64,000 nucleotides of DNA from Pedobacter foliorum (GCF_013266735.1 NZ_JABSNU010000017.1:29013-93012), one strand, 5' to 3'. Numbered from the stretch's first letter, positions 51,022 to 61,405 are shown. Program-made: numbers and translations. The notes: generated by a model from the sequence alone, not told the origin.

Positions 51022-54000
51022 ATGAAAAAATTTAAATACCTGCTTACACTATTTTTTCTATTCCCACTCGTTTTGCTAGCTCAACAAGCGATTACGATAA
51101 GCGGAAAAGTAACAGATGCAGCCGGAGGTGCCGGTATACCTGGTGTAAGTATTAAGGTTAAGGGCACAAACACAGGTGCCATTACAGATAGCGACGGTAA
51201 ATTCTCCATTAGTGTTCCCGGTGCCGATTCTTATATCCAAATTTCATTTGTAGGATTTATACAACAGGAAATACAGGTAAAGAATAAAAGAGATTTTCAA
51301 ATCACTTTGTTAGAAGACAACAAAAACCTAGAAGAATTGGTTGTAGTTGGTTATGGAACACAGAAAAAAGCAACTGTAACAGGATCCGTTTCGACATTAA
51401 AGGGGGACGAAATTGTAGTTACAAAAAACGAAAGTGTTGTGAATATGCTAACCGGAAAAGTACCCGGAATACGTGTATTACAAAAAACTGCTGAACCAGG
51501 TTCTTACGCCAACAATTTGAACATCAGAGGATTTAAAAGTAATCCTTTAATTGTAATTGATGGGGTAATTGGTGGAGATCAATCGACTCTGGGCAGAATG
51601 GATCCAAATGAGATAGAGAATATTTCTGTACTAAAGGATGCTGCTGCATCAATATATGGTATCAGGGCTGCCGGTGGTGTAATTTTAGTAACAACGAAAA
51701 AGGGCAACAAAAGCGGAAAAGTAGACATAAACTATTCATTTAACCAATCGTTTCAAACATTTTTAGGTATGCCTGAAGGTGTTGGTGCTGTTGATTACAT
51801 GTTGCTAACCAATGAGAAGAGCAAACATGATTTTGACGCAAATTACATTAGCAACCAGCCTCCAAAATTCTCATACGCTGATATTAAGCCATGGCTTGAT
51901 GGAACTTACAAATCAACTGATTGGATAGACCTTGCGTTTAAAAACACAGCGCCTCAGTTAATGCATAATTTAAACGTTAATGGTGGATCTGATAAAATCA
52001 GTTATTTCTTCAATCTTGGTTATCAAAAGCAGGATGGTGTATTTAAAAGCGGAGACCTTAACTATAATAAATATAACTTTCGCTCGAACGTAACGGTAGA
52101 CATCACTAAAGGTTTAAAGGCACAGGTGCTAGCCTCTGGTATGATGGATGAAAAAAACCAACCATACACAGATCTGTGGACAATCTACAAATATGCCTGG
52201 AACCAAATTCCAACAAAACAGGTATTTGCCAATGACAACCCTTTATATCCAAGTGTTATTGATGATAACATGAACCCTGCAATCATTACTAATGCAGACA
52301 AAGTAGGTTTAAAAAAGTTCAAACAAAAAAACTTTGTTGGCCAGTTAAACTTACAATATGACATACCTGGCATTAAAGGTTTAAATGCAAAAGCATTATA
52401 CAATGTAGATTATAACGTTAGCGACAATAATGAAATTAGAAGAGAGTATACTTTATATACTTACAAAGCAGATAACGATACCTATTTGCCAAGCAAGGTA
52501 CAAAGCCCTTCGCGCGTGCGTCGCTCCTACTACACCAGGTTTAATACTTTAAGCTCATTATCATTAAACTATGCCAATACATTTTTTAATGATCATAATA
52601 TTGCTGCAACGCTTGTATATGAGCAAAGTCATCAAACAGGAGATAACTTTTATGCTCAAAGAGATACTGAAATCCCTGTAGACTATTTATTTGGAGGTTT
52701 AGCCAACAGCCAAATGCAAAGTGGAATGGATATAGGCGGATTAACCGATATTGCTTTTCAGAGTATTATAGGAAGGTTAAACTATGATTACAAGGGAAAA
52801 TACCTTGCAGAGTTTATTTTCCGTAGAGATGGTTCTAACAAATATCAGCCAGGAACCAGCGATCAGTTTGGATTTTTCCCTGGAGTATCTGTAGGTTGGG
52901 TTGTAACGAAGGAGAACTTTTTCCGCAATCTTATCTCTGAGAATATCCTTAGCAGCTTAAAATTCAGAGCTTCATATGGTCAACAGGGTGATGAAGAAGG
53001 AAGAGCCTTTAACTACATTAACGGGTACAACTACCCTGTAAACTCCTACATATTTGGTACAGGTTCGGTTAATGGATCTACACAAAAATTGGGTAATCCG
53101 GGATTAAGCTGGGCAGTAAATACCAAGAAAAATATAGCTATGGACTTTAGCTTATTTGGTGGAAAATTAGATGGTACCGCAGAAATTTTTAGAAGTGATA
53201 GAAAAGGTTTAGCAGCCAGACCAGGCACAGCTTTACCTGGTACTGTTGGAGCCGATGTGCCGGACATCAACATTAACAGTGATAGAGTACAAGGTTTAGA
53301 CCTTATCTTATCTCATAGAGGGAAAATTGGCAATGTAGACATCAACGTTAGCGGTAATATTGGTACTACAAGGGCAACTACATTATTCAATCTTCGTGGT
53401 CCATCGGGTAATGAGTATTCTAACTGGAAAGAAAACCCAATAAACAGATATCAAAACATTTGGTGGGGACCTGAATATGCTGGCCAGTTCACCAGTTATC
53501 AGCAGATATACAATTATGGTGTTAACATGGGTGGTGGTAATAATGGGGTAATACCTGGAGATTACTACTACAAAGACTGGAATGAAGATGGTGAGATCAA
53601 TGATAAGGACAACCACCCTATTGCAACCAATGATATGCCACTAGTAAACTATGGTATGACCATAGGTGTGGCTTACAAAGGAATTGATGTAAATGTACTT
53701 TTACAAGGAGCATCGGGTGTTTATGTACAGTATGATGAATTGTTTGCTGAACCACTTGCTTTTAATAGAAGTTCATTAACGCGTTTTCTAGACAGCTGGC
53801 ATACTACAGATCCTACTGCTAATATTTATGATCCAAATACACAATGGACACCAGGCTTCTACCCTGCTATGGGTTCGCCAAGGGCACAAGGAACAAAAGC
53901 CATACAAAATGCAAGTTATCTACGTATAAAAACACTGGAACTTGGCTACACCATTCCGGCAATTGCGCTACAAAAAATTGGTGTTAAAAAGTTAAGAGTA

Positions 54001-54180
54001 TATGTAAACAGTTATAATCTCGCAACTTTTACTGGGCTTAAAAATTACGACCCTGAACATCAAGGACCAAAGCCAACTGATAGGGATATCAATCCCGGCG
54101 ATCCTTTCTCTATAGCCTTGGGAGGATACACGTATCCTATGAATAGAACTTTTAATATAGGAGCGAACATTACCTTTTAA
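51022..54180 (+). CDS. susC: SusC-family TonB-dependent outer-membrane glycan transporter
   Basis: A 1052-aa outer-membrane protein with a signal peptide (cleavage near LLAQQ). In order: a carboxypeptidase-like beta-sandwich (about 25-105, ISGKVTDAAGGAGIPGVSI), the SusC signature ELVVVGYGTQKKATVTGSVS (about 110), a plug domain (VPGIRVLQ, NLNIRGFKSNPLIVIDGV) and a 22-strand barrel ending INPGDPF...NIGANITF. It imports oligosaccharides across the outer membrane with TonB energy, with SusD as lid. It opens the glycan transcription unit, and the LacI-type palindrome lies upstream. The natural glycan is not deducible. Confidence 0.95.
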   Translation: MKKFKYLLTLFFLFPLVLLAQQAITISGKVTDAAGGAGIPGVSIKVKGTNTGAITDSDGKFSISVPGADSYIQISFVGFIQQEIQVKNKRDFQITLLEDNKNLEELVVVGYGTQKKATVTGSVSTLKGDEIVVTKNESVVNMLTGKVPGIRVLQKTAEPGSYANNLNIRGFKSNPLIVIDGVIGGDQSTLGRMDPNEIENISVLKDAAASIYGIRAAGGVILVTTKKGNKSGKVDINYSFNQSFQTFLGMPEGVGAVDYMLLTNEKSKHDFDANYISNQPPKFSYADIKPWLDGTYKSTDWIDLAFKNTAPQLMHNLNVNGGSDKISYFFNLGYQKQDGVFKSGDLNYNKYNFRSNVTVDITKGLKAQVLASGMMDEKNQPYTDLWTIYKYAWNQIPTKQVFANDNPLYPSVIDDNMNPAIITNADKVGLKKFKQKNFVGQLNLQYDIPGIKGLNAKALYNVDYNVSDNNEIRREYTLYTYKADNDTYLPSKVQSPSRVRRSYYTRFNTLSSLSLNYANTFFNDHNIAATLVYEQSHQTGDNFYAQRDTEIPVDYLFGGLANSQMQSGMDIGGLTDIAFQSIIGRLNYDYKGKYLAEFIFRRDGSNKYQPGTSDQFGFFPGVSVGWVVTKENFFRNLISENILSSLKFRASYGQQGDEEGRAFNYINGYNYPVNSYIFGTGSVNGSTQKLGNPGLSWAVNTKKNIAMDFSLFGGKLDGTAEIFRSDRKGLAARPGTALPGTVGADVPDININSDRVQGLDLILSHRGKIGNVDINVSGNIGTTRATTLFNLRGPSGNEYSNWKENPINRYQNIWWGPEYAGQFTSYQQIYNYGVNMGGGNNGVIPGDYYYKDWNEDGEINDKDNHPIATNDMPLVNYGMTIGVAYKGIDVNVLLQGASGVYVQYDELFAEPLAFNRSSLTRFLDSWHTTDPTANIYDPNTQWTPGFYPAMGSPRAQGTKAIQNASYLRIKTLELGYTIPAIALQKIGVKKLRVYVNSYNLATFTGLKNYDPEHQGPKPTDRDINPGDPFSIALGGYTYPMNRTFNIGANITF

Positions 54181-54192
54181 ACTTATTGAAAT

Positions 54193-56010
54193 ATGAAAAG
54201 TATACATAAACTAATTATAGCAATATCTATAAGTGCAGGGGCATTAATAACCTCTTGCCAAAAGTTAGATATTCCCCCTACTAATATTTTTACGCCCGAT
54301 ATCATATTTGGCAGTGAGGCTGGCGTAAAGTCCTTCTTAGCTACTATTTATAGAGGATTACCAATTGAGGATTTTAAATACAGACCGGATCAAGGTTTTA
54401 AAACCGGTGGTAACGATTGGGAAAACTTCTTTAATTCGGCTTCGGTTACAGGAGAAGAGGTTGGCCCTTTTGGAGGCATGGATATTGGTACCGGATTCGG
54501 CTACTGGCCATATGGCGATATCAGGAATGTTAATATCCTGATTGATGAATTACCAAAACACGCAGATAAACTGGGTCAAACCAATGTAAATGCATTATTA
54601 GGAGAAGCTCACTTTTTAAGAGCTTATTACTATTTCGGTTTGGCCAAACGTTACGGCGGTGTCCCTATCGTTACTACAGTTCAAGATCCTGGCGCACCAA
54701 TTTCAGAATTACAGGTACATCGTGATAAAGAAGAAGCCACATGGGATTTCATTGGAGCTGAACTTGATCTGGGTTATCAGATGATGAATGAAACTAATGA
54801 AGCAGGAAGAGCGAACAAATATGCAGCTGCCGCATTAAAATCGAGAGCGATGTTGTACGCAGGTTCTATTGCAAAATATGGTTCTGCAAACTTTGTTGAT
54901 GGTCCTGCCAGAGCTGAAGGATTTGCCGGTATACCTGCAGCAAAAGCCAATGACTATTTTACCAAAGCTGTTGAGGCTGCTAAATTACTGGAAGGACATT
55001 ACTCCCTTTATGAAAAAAATGCAGATAAAGTACAGAACTACGTTGATCTTTTCCTTAAAAGTGAGAGTCCTGAAAACATCTTTATCAAACAATACTCTAT
55101 AATTTCAAATACAGCACATAGCTGGGATGCCACCATGTCGCCGCGTTACATGACAGCTAATGCACTTACCAGATCGTACCCTACTTTGGAGCTGGTACAG
55201 CGTTGGGGCGCCTTACAGGTAACTAATTCTGATGGAACGCCAAAGCGCTTCAATGATCGTGCTGAAATAATGCAGGGACTTGAACCAAGGTTACTTGCTA
55301 CAGTATATTTCCCGGGAGCAACTTTAAGAGGTCTTACATTCGATATGCAGAGAGGTATCTACCCTTCATTTAGTGGAACCGCAGCTGCAGAAGTTGCAAA
55401 ACAATCTAATTCTCGCAGTTACATACTTTCAGGAGATACAAAAACCTTGTATCAAGGTAAAATGGTTATCGGCTTTACCGGTCCTTGGACAGGTGGTGAT
55501 GAGCTAACTCGTACAGGTTTTTATGTTAGAAAATACATCGACGCAGCTAAACCAATCTCAACTGTAGATCTGAACAGAAGTGAGCAACCATGGCTTGACC
55601 TTCGTTATGCTGAAATCTTATTAAATAGAGCAGAAGCAGCTATGGAATTGGGTAATGCAGGAGACGCTTTAACTTTAATAAATATGATTAGGTCGAGAGC
55701 AGGTGCAACTCCTTACACTTCAATTGATATAGAAAAAGTACGCAATGAAAGAGGTATGGAGCTTGCCTTTGAAAACCACTACTATTGGGATTTAAAAAGA
55801 TGGAGAATTGCAGATGTAGTATTAAACAATGCAAGGTTTAAAGGCCTTATGCCTTACTATGTGTTTAACGAAAACAAATACATCTTCTTAGCAGAACCTG
55901 AACTATTTCAGCGCAATTACAATTTCGACAAGAAGTTTTATTACGAGCCAATTCCGGGCGGAGAGCTAGGTAAAAATCCTAACCTATACCCTAATAACCC
56001 TAATTACTAA
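54193..56010 (+). CDS. susD: SusD/RagB-family glycan-binding lipoprotein
   Basis: A 605-aa surface lipoprotein with lipobox LITSC near residue 22. It has the SusD N-terminal pattern (GSEAGVKSFLATIYRGL), TPR-like helices (ALLGEAHFLRAYYYFGLAKRYGGVP) and the C-terminal region EILLNRAEAAMELGN then ERGMELAFENHYYWDLKRWR. It forms the lid of the SusC transporter and binds the glycan. It begins 12 bp after susC, as usual for the pair. Confidence 0.95.
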   Translation: MKSIHKLIIAISISAGALITSCQKLDIPPTNIFTPDIIFGSEAGVKSFLATIYRGLPIEDFKYRPDQGFKTGGNDWENFFNSASVTGEEVGPFGGMDIGTGFGYWPYGDIRNVNILIDELPKHADKLGQTNVNALLGEAHFLRAYYYFGLAKRYGGVPIVTTVQDPGAPISELQVHRDKEEATWDFIGAELDLGYQMMNETNEAGRANKYAAAALKSRAMLYAGSIAKYGSANFVDGPARAEGFAGIPAAKANDYFTKAVEAAKLLEGHYSLYEKNADKVQNYVDLFLKSESPENIFIKQYSIISNTAHSWDATMSPRYMTANALTRSYPTLELVQRWGALQVTNSDGTPKRFNDRAEIMQGLEPRLLATVYFPGATLRGLTFDMQRGIYPSFSGTAAAEVAKQSNSRSYILSGDTKTLYQGKMVIGFTGPWTGGDELTRTGFYVRKYIDAAKPISTVDLNRSEQPWLDLRYAEILLNRAEAAMELGNAGDALTLINMIRSRAGATPYTSIDIEKVRNERGMELAFENHYYWDLKRWRIADVVLNNARFKGLMPYYVFNENKYIFLAEPELFQRNYNFDKKFYYEPIPGGELGKNPNLYPNNPNY

Positions 56011-56030
56011 GAATATAAAATTTAAAAGAT

Positions 56031-56747
56031 ATGAAAAACCTGATTAGTAGAATGTTGTTAGGAATAACTATACTGGCAAGTTCTGCGTGTACAAAAATAG
56101 ATAACTACGATGGTCCAAATGCTTCATTCGAAGGAAACCTTGTTTCGTCGGAAGGTGGCAATTTGCTTACCTCACAGGGTAGTACCCAAATCAGATTGGA
56201 ACAGATTAGCTGGAGTGCTACACCTTCGCCTCAGGAGATTCCAAGTAAATTTGATGGCACCTTTAAGGATAGCAAATTGTTTAAAGGCACTTACAAAGTG
56301 ATCCCAAAAGGCGGAGCTTTCTGGCCTCTTTACGATACTGTTACAGTTGATATTAATAAGGGCACAAAGCGCGACTTCACGGTTACCCCATATATTATCA
56401 TCAAGAACTTTACTGCGACACTAAATGGCAAAACGCTAACATTAAAATATTTAATGGAGGCACCAATTGGCGCAGGTTTGCCAACCATTATAGAAACTCA
56501 GCCATATGTTAACAATACCAAACTGGTAGGTGCAGGTGCATCCATCAGAGATTTTTCTGACCTCTATAAAAAATCGATTAATAAACAGTGGGCAGACATG
56601 ACCGATGCTGACAAGTCTGTTACCATCGATATTCCTGATATGTTGCCTGGCAGAAAGTTCTTTGTAAGAGTAGGAGTTCGCTTAAACGATAGTTTCAAGA
56701 GCTCTAATTTCTCTGACATCATTGAAATAGATGTGCCAGCTAATTAA
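56031..56747 (+). CDS. DUF3823 lipoprotein (SusE/F-position surface protein)
   Basis: A 238-aa lipoprotein with lipobox SSAC near residue 20, immediately downstream of susD. The sequence matches DUF3823 in pattern: a short NYDGPNASFEGNLV start, GTYKVIPKGGAFWP in the middle and RKFFVRVGVRLNDSFKSSNFSDI at the end. Proteins of this family accompany SusCD pairs and are thought to bind glycan or support the transporter at the cell surface. A direct function has not been read from the sequence. Confidence 0.85.
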   Translation: MKNLISRMLLGITILASSACTKIDNYDGPNASFEGNLVSSEGGNLLTSQGSTQIRLEQISWSATPSPQEIPSKFDGTFKDSKLFKGTYKVIPKGGAFWPLYDTVTVDINKGTKRDFTVTPYIIIKNFTATLNGKTLTLKYLMEAPIGAGLPTIIETQPYVNNTKLVGAGASIRDFSDLYKKSINKQWADMTDADKSVTIDIPDMLPGRKFFVRVGVRLNDSFKSSNFSDIIEIDVPAN

Positions 56748-56769
56748 TTGAACATAACAAAATATACTG

Positions 56770-58098
56770 ATGAAGAAGTTTAGGATATTGTTTTTCTCTT
56801 TTACAATGATGGCTTGCATTGCATCATGCTCTAAAAGCGATAAGGTAAAAGATTCCGATCCGGAAGTAAAGCCACCTGTAACATCTCAGGATAAAGTCTA
56901 TGACATGACTGGCGTAGTTTACAAATCTTATACCGGCCTAGTGATGGCCGGTTATCAAGGTTGGTTTGCTGCAGAGGGAGATGGTTCGCAACGCGGCTGG
57001 TATCATTATCAGGGTAATGGTGGCTTTTTCCCCGGAAATACCAATGTAGATTTCTGGCCAGACATTACTGAATATACCAAAAGGTATAAATCGCCTTTTA
57101 AATTTGCTAATGGGTCTGATGCTTACTTATATAGTCCTTACGACGAAGAAAGTGTCGATCTTCATTTTAAATGGATGAAGGACTATGGTATTGACGGTGT
57201 ACATATGCAGAGATTTGTGGGTGAGATTAAATCTTCAAATGCATCCGGAAAAAGGCACTTCAACAAGGTCTTAGCAAACGCACTAAAAGCAGCTAAGAAA
57301 TATGGCAGGGCAATTAGTGTAATGTACGACCTGAGCGGTTGCTCAAGCGCCGACGTTGCTTATCTGGAGCAGGATTGGAATGAATTGCAAAGTCTCTTTA
57401 AACTTTTTGACAGCAAAGAGAACCCCACCTATTTATACCACAATGGCAGACCCTTGGTAACTATTTGGGGTGTAGGTTTTAATGACAACAGAAAATATAC
57501 CATTTCTGATGTAACCACCCTGGTAGGAAAACTGAAAGGGCCTGATAATAAGGTGGCAGTTATGCTTGGGGTTCCATTTTACTGGAGAACATTGGGTGAT
57601 GACACCGAAAAATCGCCATTGCTGCATACTCTTATAAAAAAAGTGGATATAGTTATGCCGTGGGCAGTGGGAAGATACGGCTCAGGAAATTACAACGAAC
57701 GAATAACTTATGATGATATTCAGTGGTGTAAAGCTAACAAGGTAGATTATGTTCCATTAGTATTTCCAGGTTTTACCTGGGGTAATATGCATAAGGATGC
57801 CAGTCTTTACTATCAGATACCACGTTTAAAAGGCGATTTCTTATGGCAACAAATTGCCGGCGCCAAAAAAGTTGGTGCAAAATCATTATATGTAGCGATG
57901 TTCGATGAAATTGATGAGGGTACAGCCATATTTAAGGCGGCCCGAGAAGCAGATACGCCCTTAAACGGTGATGAGGGACTTAAATTCGTTGGAATTGAAA
58001 ACGACCTGCCTTCTGATTATTACCTGTGGTTAACAGGAAAAGGAGCGAGTTGGTTCCACGGCGACCCTGGCTTTACCAGGGTTAAACCAGCTAGATAA
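56770..58098 (+). CDS. GH71/GH99-like glycoside hydrolase, lipoprotein (paralog 2)
   Basis: A 442-aa lipoprotein (lipobox CIASC near residue 20). It shares with paralog 1 the GYQGWFAAEGDG start, WPDITEY, the VDLHFKWMKDYGIDGVHMQRF segment, YLYHNGRPLVTIWGVGF and the MFDEIDEGTAIF end. E380 and E383 occupy the E-x2-E catalytic pair positions. It is anchored to the outer membrane, probably at the surface, and follows the DUF3823 gene by 22 bp in the susC operon. Confidence 0.83.
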   Translation: MKKFRILFFSFTMMACIASCSKSDKVKDSDPEVKPPVTSQDKVYDMTGVVYKSYTGLVMAGYQGWFAAEGDGSQRGWYHYQGNGGFFPGNTNVDFWPDITEYTKRYKSPFKFANGSDAYLYSPYDEESVDLHFKWMKDYGIDGVHMQRFVGEIKSSNASGKRHFNKVLANALKAAKKYGRAISVMYDLSGCSSADVAYLEQDWNELQSLFKLFDSKENPTYLYHNGRPLVTIWGVGFNDNRKYTISDVTTLVGKLKGPDNKVAVMLGVPFYWRTLGDDTEKSPLLHTLIKKVDIVMPWAVGRYGSGNYNERITYDDIQWCKANKVDYVPLVFPGFTWGNMHKDASLYYQIPRLKGDFLWQQIAGAKKVGAKSLYVAMFDEIDEGTAIFKAAREADTPLNGDEGLKFVGIENDLPSDYYLWLTGKGASWFHGDPGFTRVKPAR

Positions 58099-58134
58099 TG
58101 AAGAAATTAATGTTAAACTTTTAAAATAAAGGAA

Positions 58135-59268
58135 ATGAGATTAATAAAAAATATGATGGTATGTTCCATCGCCTTAATCGGGCTTACAGTAACCAGCTGT
58201 AAAAAGGAAAAATACACTTCAAGAGACACAAGTCATGTAGTGCCTTTGCCAGAGGAGCCAGGAGAACCAGTTGACCCAACTCTCGTGGTATTTGACAATG
58301 TTGACGCTAAAGATGGGTGGCAAACTGTTGGTGATCCTGTTATTGAAACATCGGGAGCAAAAGTAGGTAGTGGATACCTGAAGAACACTATAAAAAGCGG
58401 AGATGACTTTATGCAATTTATAAAGCATTTAGCTACCCCATTAGATTCTAAACTTACAACGGCTAATGGCCAATTCTCATTCTGGTGGTATATATCTGAT
58501 GTATCTGCCATAAAAGAAGATGGTCAAATTGAAATCACCAGTGGCGGAGATGCGGATAAGGATGAGTATGGGTGGTCTGTAGCTAAATTATTGCCTACAT
58601 TGAAAAATGGATGGAATCAGGTAAACCTTAATTTAAGGGATGCAGATCTGTCTGGTACACCAAACCCTGCAGCACTTAACTTTTTCAGAGTATTTTTCTG
58701 GACAAAAACAAAAGACCACTCTGATGTAATTACGGGTGTAGATGGTCTGGTATTGAGGGCTGTGCCACCGGCTCCTGCTGTTTCATTTGACAATGCAGAT
58801 AAACCGGATGGATGGGAAACTGTGGGTGCTCCTACCATTGAAACTTCAGGTAAAAAAGAAGGAACAGGATACCTTAAGAATACCATAGCTAACGGTGGAG
58901 ACTTTATGCAGTTTATAAGGAAATTTGAAACACCTGTTAATTCGACTTTCAACAAAGACAACGGTCAGTTTAAATTCTGGTGGTATATATCTGATGTTTC
59001 CAATATTAAAAAGGATGGTTCTATAGAGCTGACCAGTTCAGGCAAGGCCGATGATCATGAATCTGCCTGGGATGTAGCTCCATTGGTAGATAACTTAAAG
59101 AATGGCTGGAATGAAATCACGCTTGACTTTGACAAAGCTATCAATACCGGAGATGGTGGTGCAGACTTCAAGTCCATTAACTATTTTAGGGTATTCTTTT
59201 TTACCAATAGTAAAGATCATCCGGATGTAGCTGTGGGTATAGATGATCTTCGCTTTACAGGAAAATAA
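58135..59268 (+). CDS. Lipoprotein with a duplicated beta-sandwich-like domain
   Basis: A 377-aa lipoprotein (lipobox TVTSC near residue 22). It contains two clear copies of one domain of about 160 residues: the first from about 51 (VVFDNVDAKDGW) and the second from about 215 (VSFDNADKPDGW). Each has GYLKNTI, FMQFI, GQFxFWWYISDVS, KNGWNxxxL and FFRVFF-like strands. The pattern looks like a carbohydrate-binding jelly roll. No catalytic motif is visible. Between two GH99-like genes it is a candidate surface glycan-binding protein. Confidence 0.75.
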   Translation: MRLIKNMMVCSIALIGLTVTSCKKEKYTSRDTSHVVPLPEEPGEPVDPTLVVFDNVDAKDGWQTVGDPVIETSGAKVGSGYLKNTIKSGDDFMQFIKHLATPLDSKLTTANGQFSFWWYISDVSAIKEDGQIEITSGGDADKDEYGWSVAKLLPTLKNGWNQVNLNLRDADLSGTPNPAALNFFRVFFWTKTKDHSDVITGVDGLVLRAVPPAPAVSFDNADKPDGWETVGAPTIETSGKKEGTGYLKNTIANGGDFMQFIRKFETPVNSTFNKDNGQFKFWWYISDVSNIKKDGSIELTSSGKADDHESAWDVAPLVDNLKNGWNEITLDFDKAINTGDGGADFKSINYFRVFFFTNSKDHPDVAVGIDDLRFTGK

Positions 59269-59270
59269 CC

Positions 59271-60539
59271 ATGATCATGCAAAAAAATAATATCGCCTTC
59301 CTGATAGCCTTATTTGCTTTATTGAGTAGTTGCTCAAAAAAGAGCTCTAATGAAATCACTTCTCCCGATAAACCGGGAGAAGTGATTGACACAACCCCCT
59401 CTCCTGTTGGTGATGTGGTTGGTAAAATTACTGTTGGCTATCAGGGCTGGTTTGCAGCAAAAGGTGATGGCTCTCCAATTGATGCCTGGTGGCATTATAC
59501 TCAGGACTGGGGGAAGATTCCTTCCCCTACAAACCTGGGGATAAAATCATGGCCGGATGTTAGGGAGTATACAGAAACCTTTCAAACTGGCTTTGAAGAT
59601 CTTGGTAATGGACAAGAAGCAAAATTATTCTCATCGTTTACGACTCAAACTGTAAATACACAGTTTCTTTGGATGCAGCAGAATGGCATTGATGCCGCAG
59701 CTTTACAACGTTTTAATCCAAATGGCATTGAAGGTCCGGTACGTGACGCCATTACTGCAAAGGTAAAAACCGCAGCAGAGGCTTATGGTCGTAAATTCTA
59801 TATCATGTATGATGTAAGTGGATGGACAAATATGCAATCAGAGATTAAAACCGATTGGACCAATAAAATGTCGGCCTACATCACGTCTTCTGCCTATGCT
59901 AAACAAAATGGGAAACCGGTAGTATGCATTTGGGGATTTGGATTTAACGACAATAACCATCCTTGGCCTGCTTCGGTTTGTGTTGATGTAATTAATTGGT
60001 TTAAAAGCAAAGGCTGCTATGTTATTGGTGGTGTACCTACCCATTGGCGTAAACAAGAAAGTGATTCACGACCTAATTTCATTAGCGCTTATAAAGCTTT
60101 TGACATGCTTTCGCCTTGGATGGTGGGTAGAATTGGGAATGCAAATGAATCAGATGGATTTTTTATGAATGTAAATAAACCTGACCAGGCTTATTGCAAT
60201 GCTAATGGAATTGATTATCAGCCTTGTGTATTGCCAGGTGATTTACAGGAGCGCCAGCGTGCTCATGGAGATTTTATGTGGCGACAGTTTTATAACATGA
60301 AAAGAGTGGGTTGTCAGGGAATTTATATTTCTATGTTTGATGAGTATAATGAAGGAAATCAGATCGCAAAAACTGCGGAAAATTCATCCTTTATACCTAA
60401 AGGCTCTTCATTTGTTACGTTGGATGAGGATGGAACAGCGTGTTCATCAGACTATTACCTGAGACTTACAGATGATGGTGGAAAGATGTTTAAAGGTCAG
60501 ATTGCGCTCACAGCTGTGCGTCCAACTAAACCGATGTAA
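59271..60539 (+). CDS. GH71/GH99-like glycoside hydrolase, lipoprotein (paralog 3)
   Basis: A 422-aa lipoprotein (lipobox LLSSC near residue 21). It keeps VGYQGWFAAKGDG, WPDVREY, FLWMQQNGIDAAALQRF and SMFDEYNEGNQIAK, with E358 and E361 as the probable catalytic pair. It is more divergent from the other two paralogs (QNGIDAAALQRF against YGVDGVFMQRF; GN for GT after the pair), suggesting a different cleavage preference. It starts 2 bp after the duplicated-domain lipoprotein. The ATG at 59277 is an alternative start. Confidence 0.82.
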   Translation: MIMQKNNIAFLIALFALLSSCSKKSSNEITSPDKPGEVIDTTPSPVGDVVGKITVGYQGWFAAKGDGSPIDAWWHYTQDWGKIPSPTNLGIKSWPDVREYTETFQTGFEDLGNGQEAKLFSSFTTQTVNTQFLWMQQNGIDAAALQRFNPNGIEGPVRDAITAKVKTAAEAYGRKFYIMYDVSGWTNMQSEIKTDWTNKMSAYITSSAYAKQNGKPVVCIWGFGFNDNNHPWPASVCVDVINWFKSKGCYVIGGVPTHWRKQESDSRPNFISAYKAFDMLSPWMVGRIGNANESDGFFMNVNKPDQAYCNANGIDYQPCVLPGDLQERQRAHGDFMWRQFYNMKRVGCQGIYISMFDEYNEGNQIAKTAENSSFIPKGSSFVTLDEDGTACSSDYYLRLTDDGGKMFKGQIALTAVRPTKPM

Positions 60540-60643
60540 GTGTATTAATGCTTTAGTAAAACTTGTCTCTTAAATAATACATTTTATCCGTTACTTAGAC
60601 AGGTAAAAATCTTTTACCTTTAATACCACTAAAATAAAAACAA

Positions 60644-61405
60644 ATGAAAATCTTAACAAGAAACAACTCTTTAGTCAAAGCATTCGCAATGCTGTCATTA
60701 ATCGTGATCATGTTCAGTGCCTCAGCGGCATCGGCAAAGAAAAATCCTAAAATTCTGGTGTTCTGTAAAACAGCAGGATTTCACCATGATGCAATTGAAT
60801 TTGGTGTGCCTGTTATCCTTAAATTAGGAGCAGAAAACAACTTTGATGTTGATACTACTACTAATTCAGAAAAATTTACGACCGAGAATTTAAAACAATA
60901 TAAAGCTGTAATGTTTTTCAATACCACAGGTGATGTTCTAAATGACACACAACAAGCTGTATTTGAAAAATATATTAAAGGTGGTGGTAACTTTATTGGT
61001 GTGCATGCTGCTACTGATACGGAATATGAATGGCCTTGGTACGGTAAACTTGTAGGTGCTTATTTTGTAAGCCATCCAAGTCAGCAGGAAGCTTCATTAA
61101 ATGTTGTTAACCGTAACCACATCTCTACAAAACATCTTCCTGAAGTATGGAAAAGAAAAGATGAATGGTATAATTTCAAATGGGTAGCTGATGGCTTAAA
61201 CGTATTAATATATATTGATGAGAACAGCTATGATCCGGGTAATGGTAAAATGGGTGCTAAACACCCTATGGCATGGTACCATGAATATGATGGTGGTCGC
61301 GCTTTCTATACTGAACTTGGTCATACCCGTGAATCTTATACAGATCCACTTTATCTTAATCATCTTTTAGGAGGGATAAAATATGCGCTGGGTGTAAAAA
61401 AATAA
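60644..61405 (+). CDS. ThuA-like exported protein
   Basis: A 253-aa protein with a signal peptide (cleavage near SASAK). The body is one ThuA domain with a class-I-glutamine-amidotransferase-like fold: KILVFCKTAGFHHDAI, YKAVMFFNTTGDVL, GGGNFIGVHAATDTEYEW, HPMAWYHEYDGGRAFYTELGHT. ThuA proteins take part in trehalose or related disaccharide use, probably through keto-sugar chemistry, but the exact reaction is unclear. It follows the third GH99-like gene and precedes the cytochrome-containing gene by 39 bp. Confidence 0.88.
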   Translation: MKILTRNNSLVKAFAMLSLIVIMFSASAASAKKNPKILVFCKTAGFHHDAIEFGVPVILKLGAENNFDVDTTTNSEKFTTENLKQYKAVMFFNTTGDVLNDTQQAVFEKYIKGGGNFIGVHAATDTEYEWPWYGKLVGAYFVSHPSQQEASLNVVNRNHISTKHLPEVWKRKDEWYNFKWVADGLNVLIYIDENSYDPGNGKMGAKHPMAWYHEYDGGRAFYTELGHTRESYTDPLYLNHLLGGIKYALGVKK

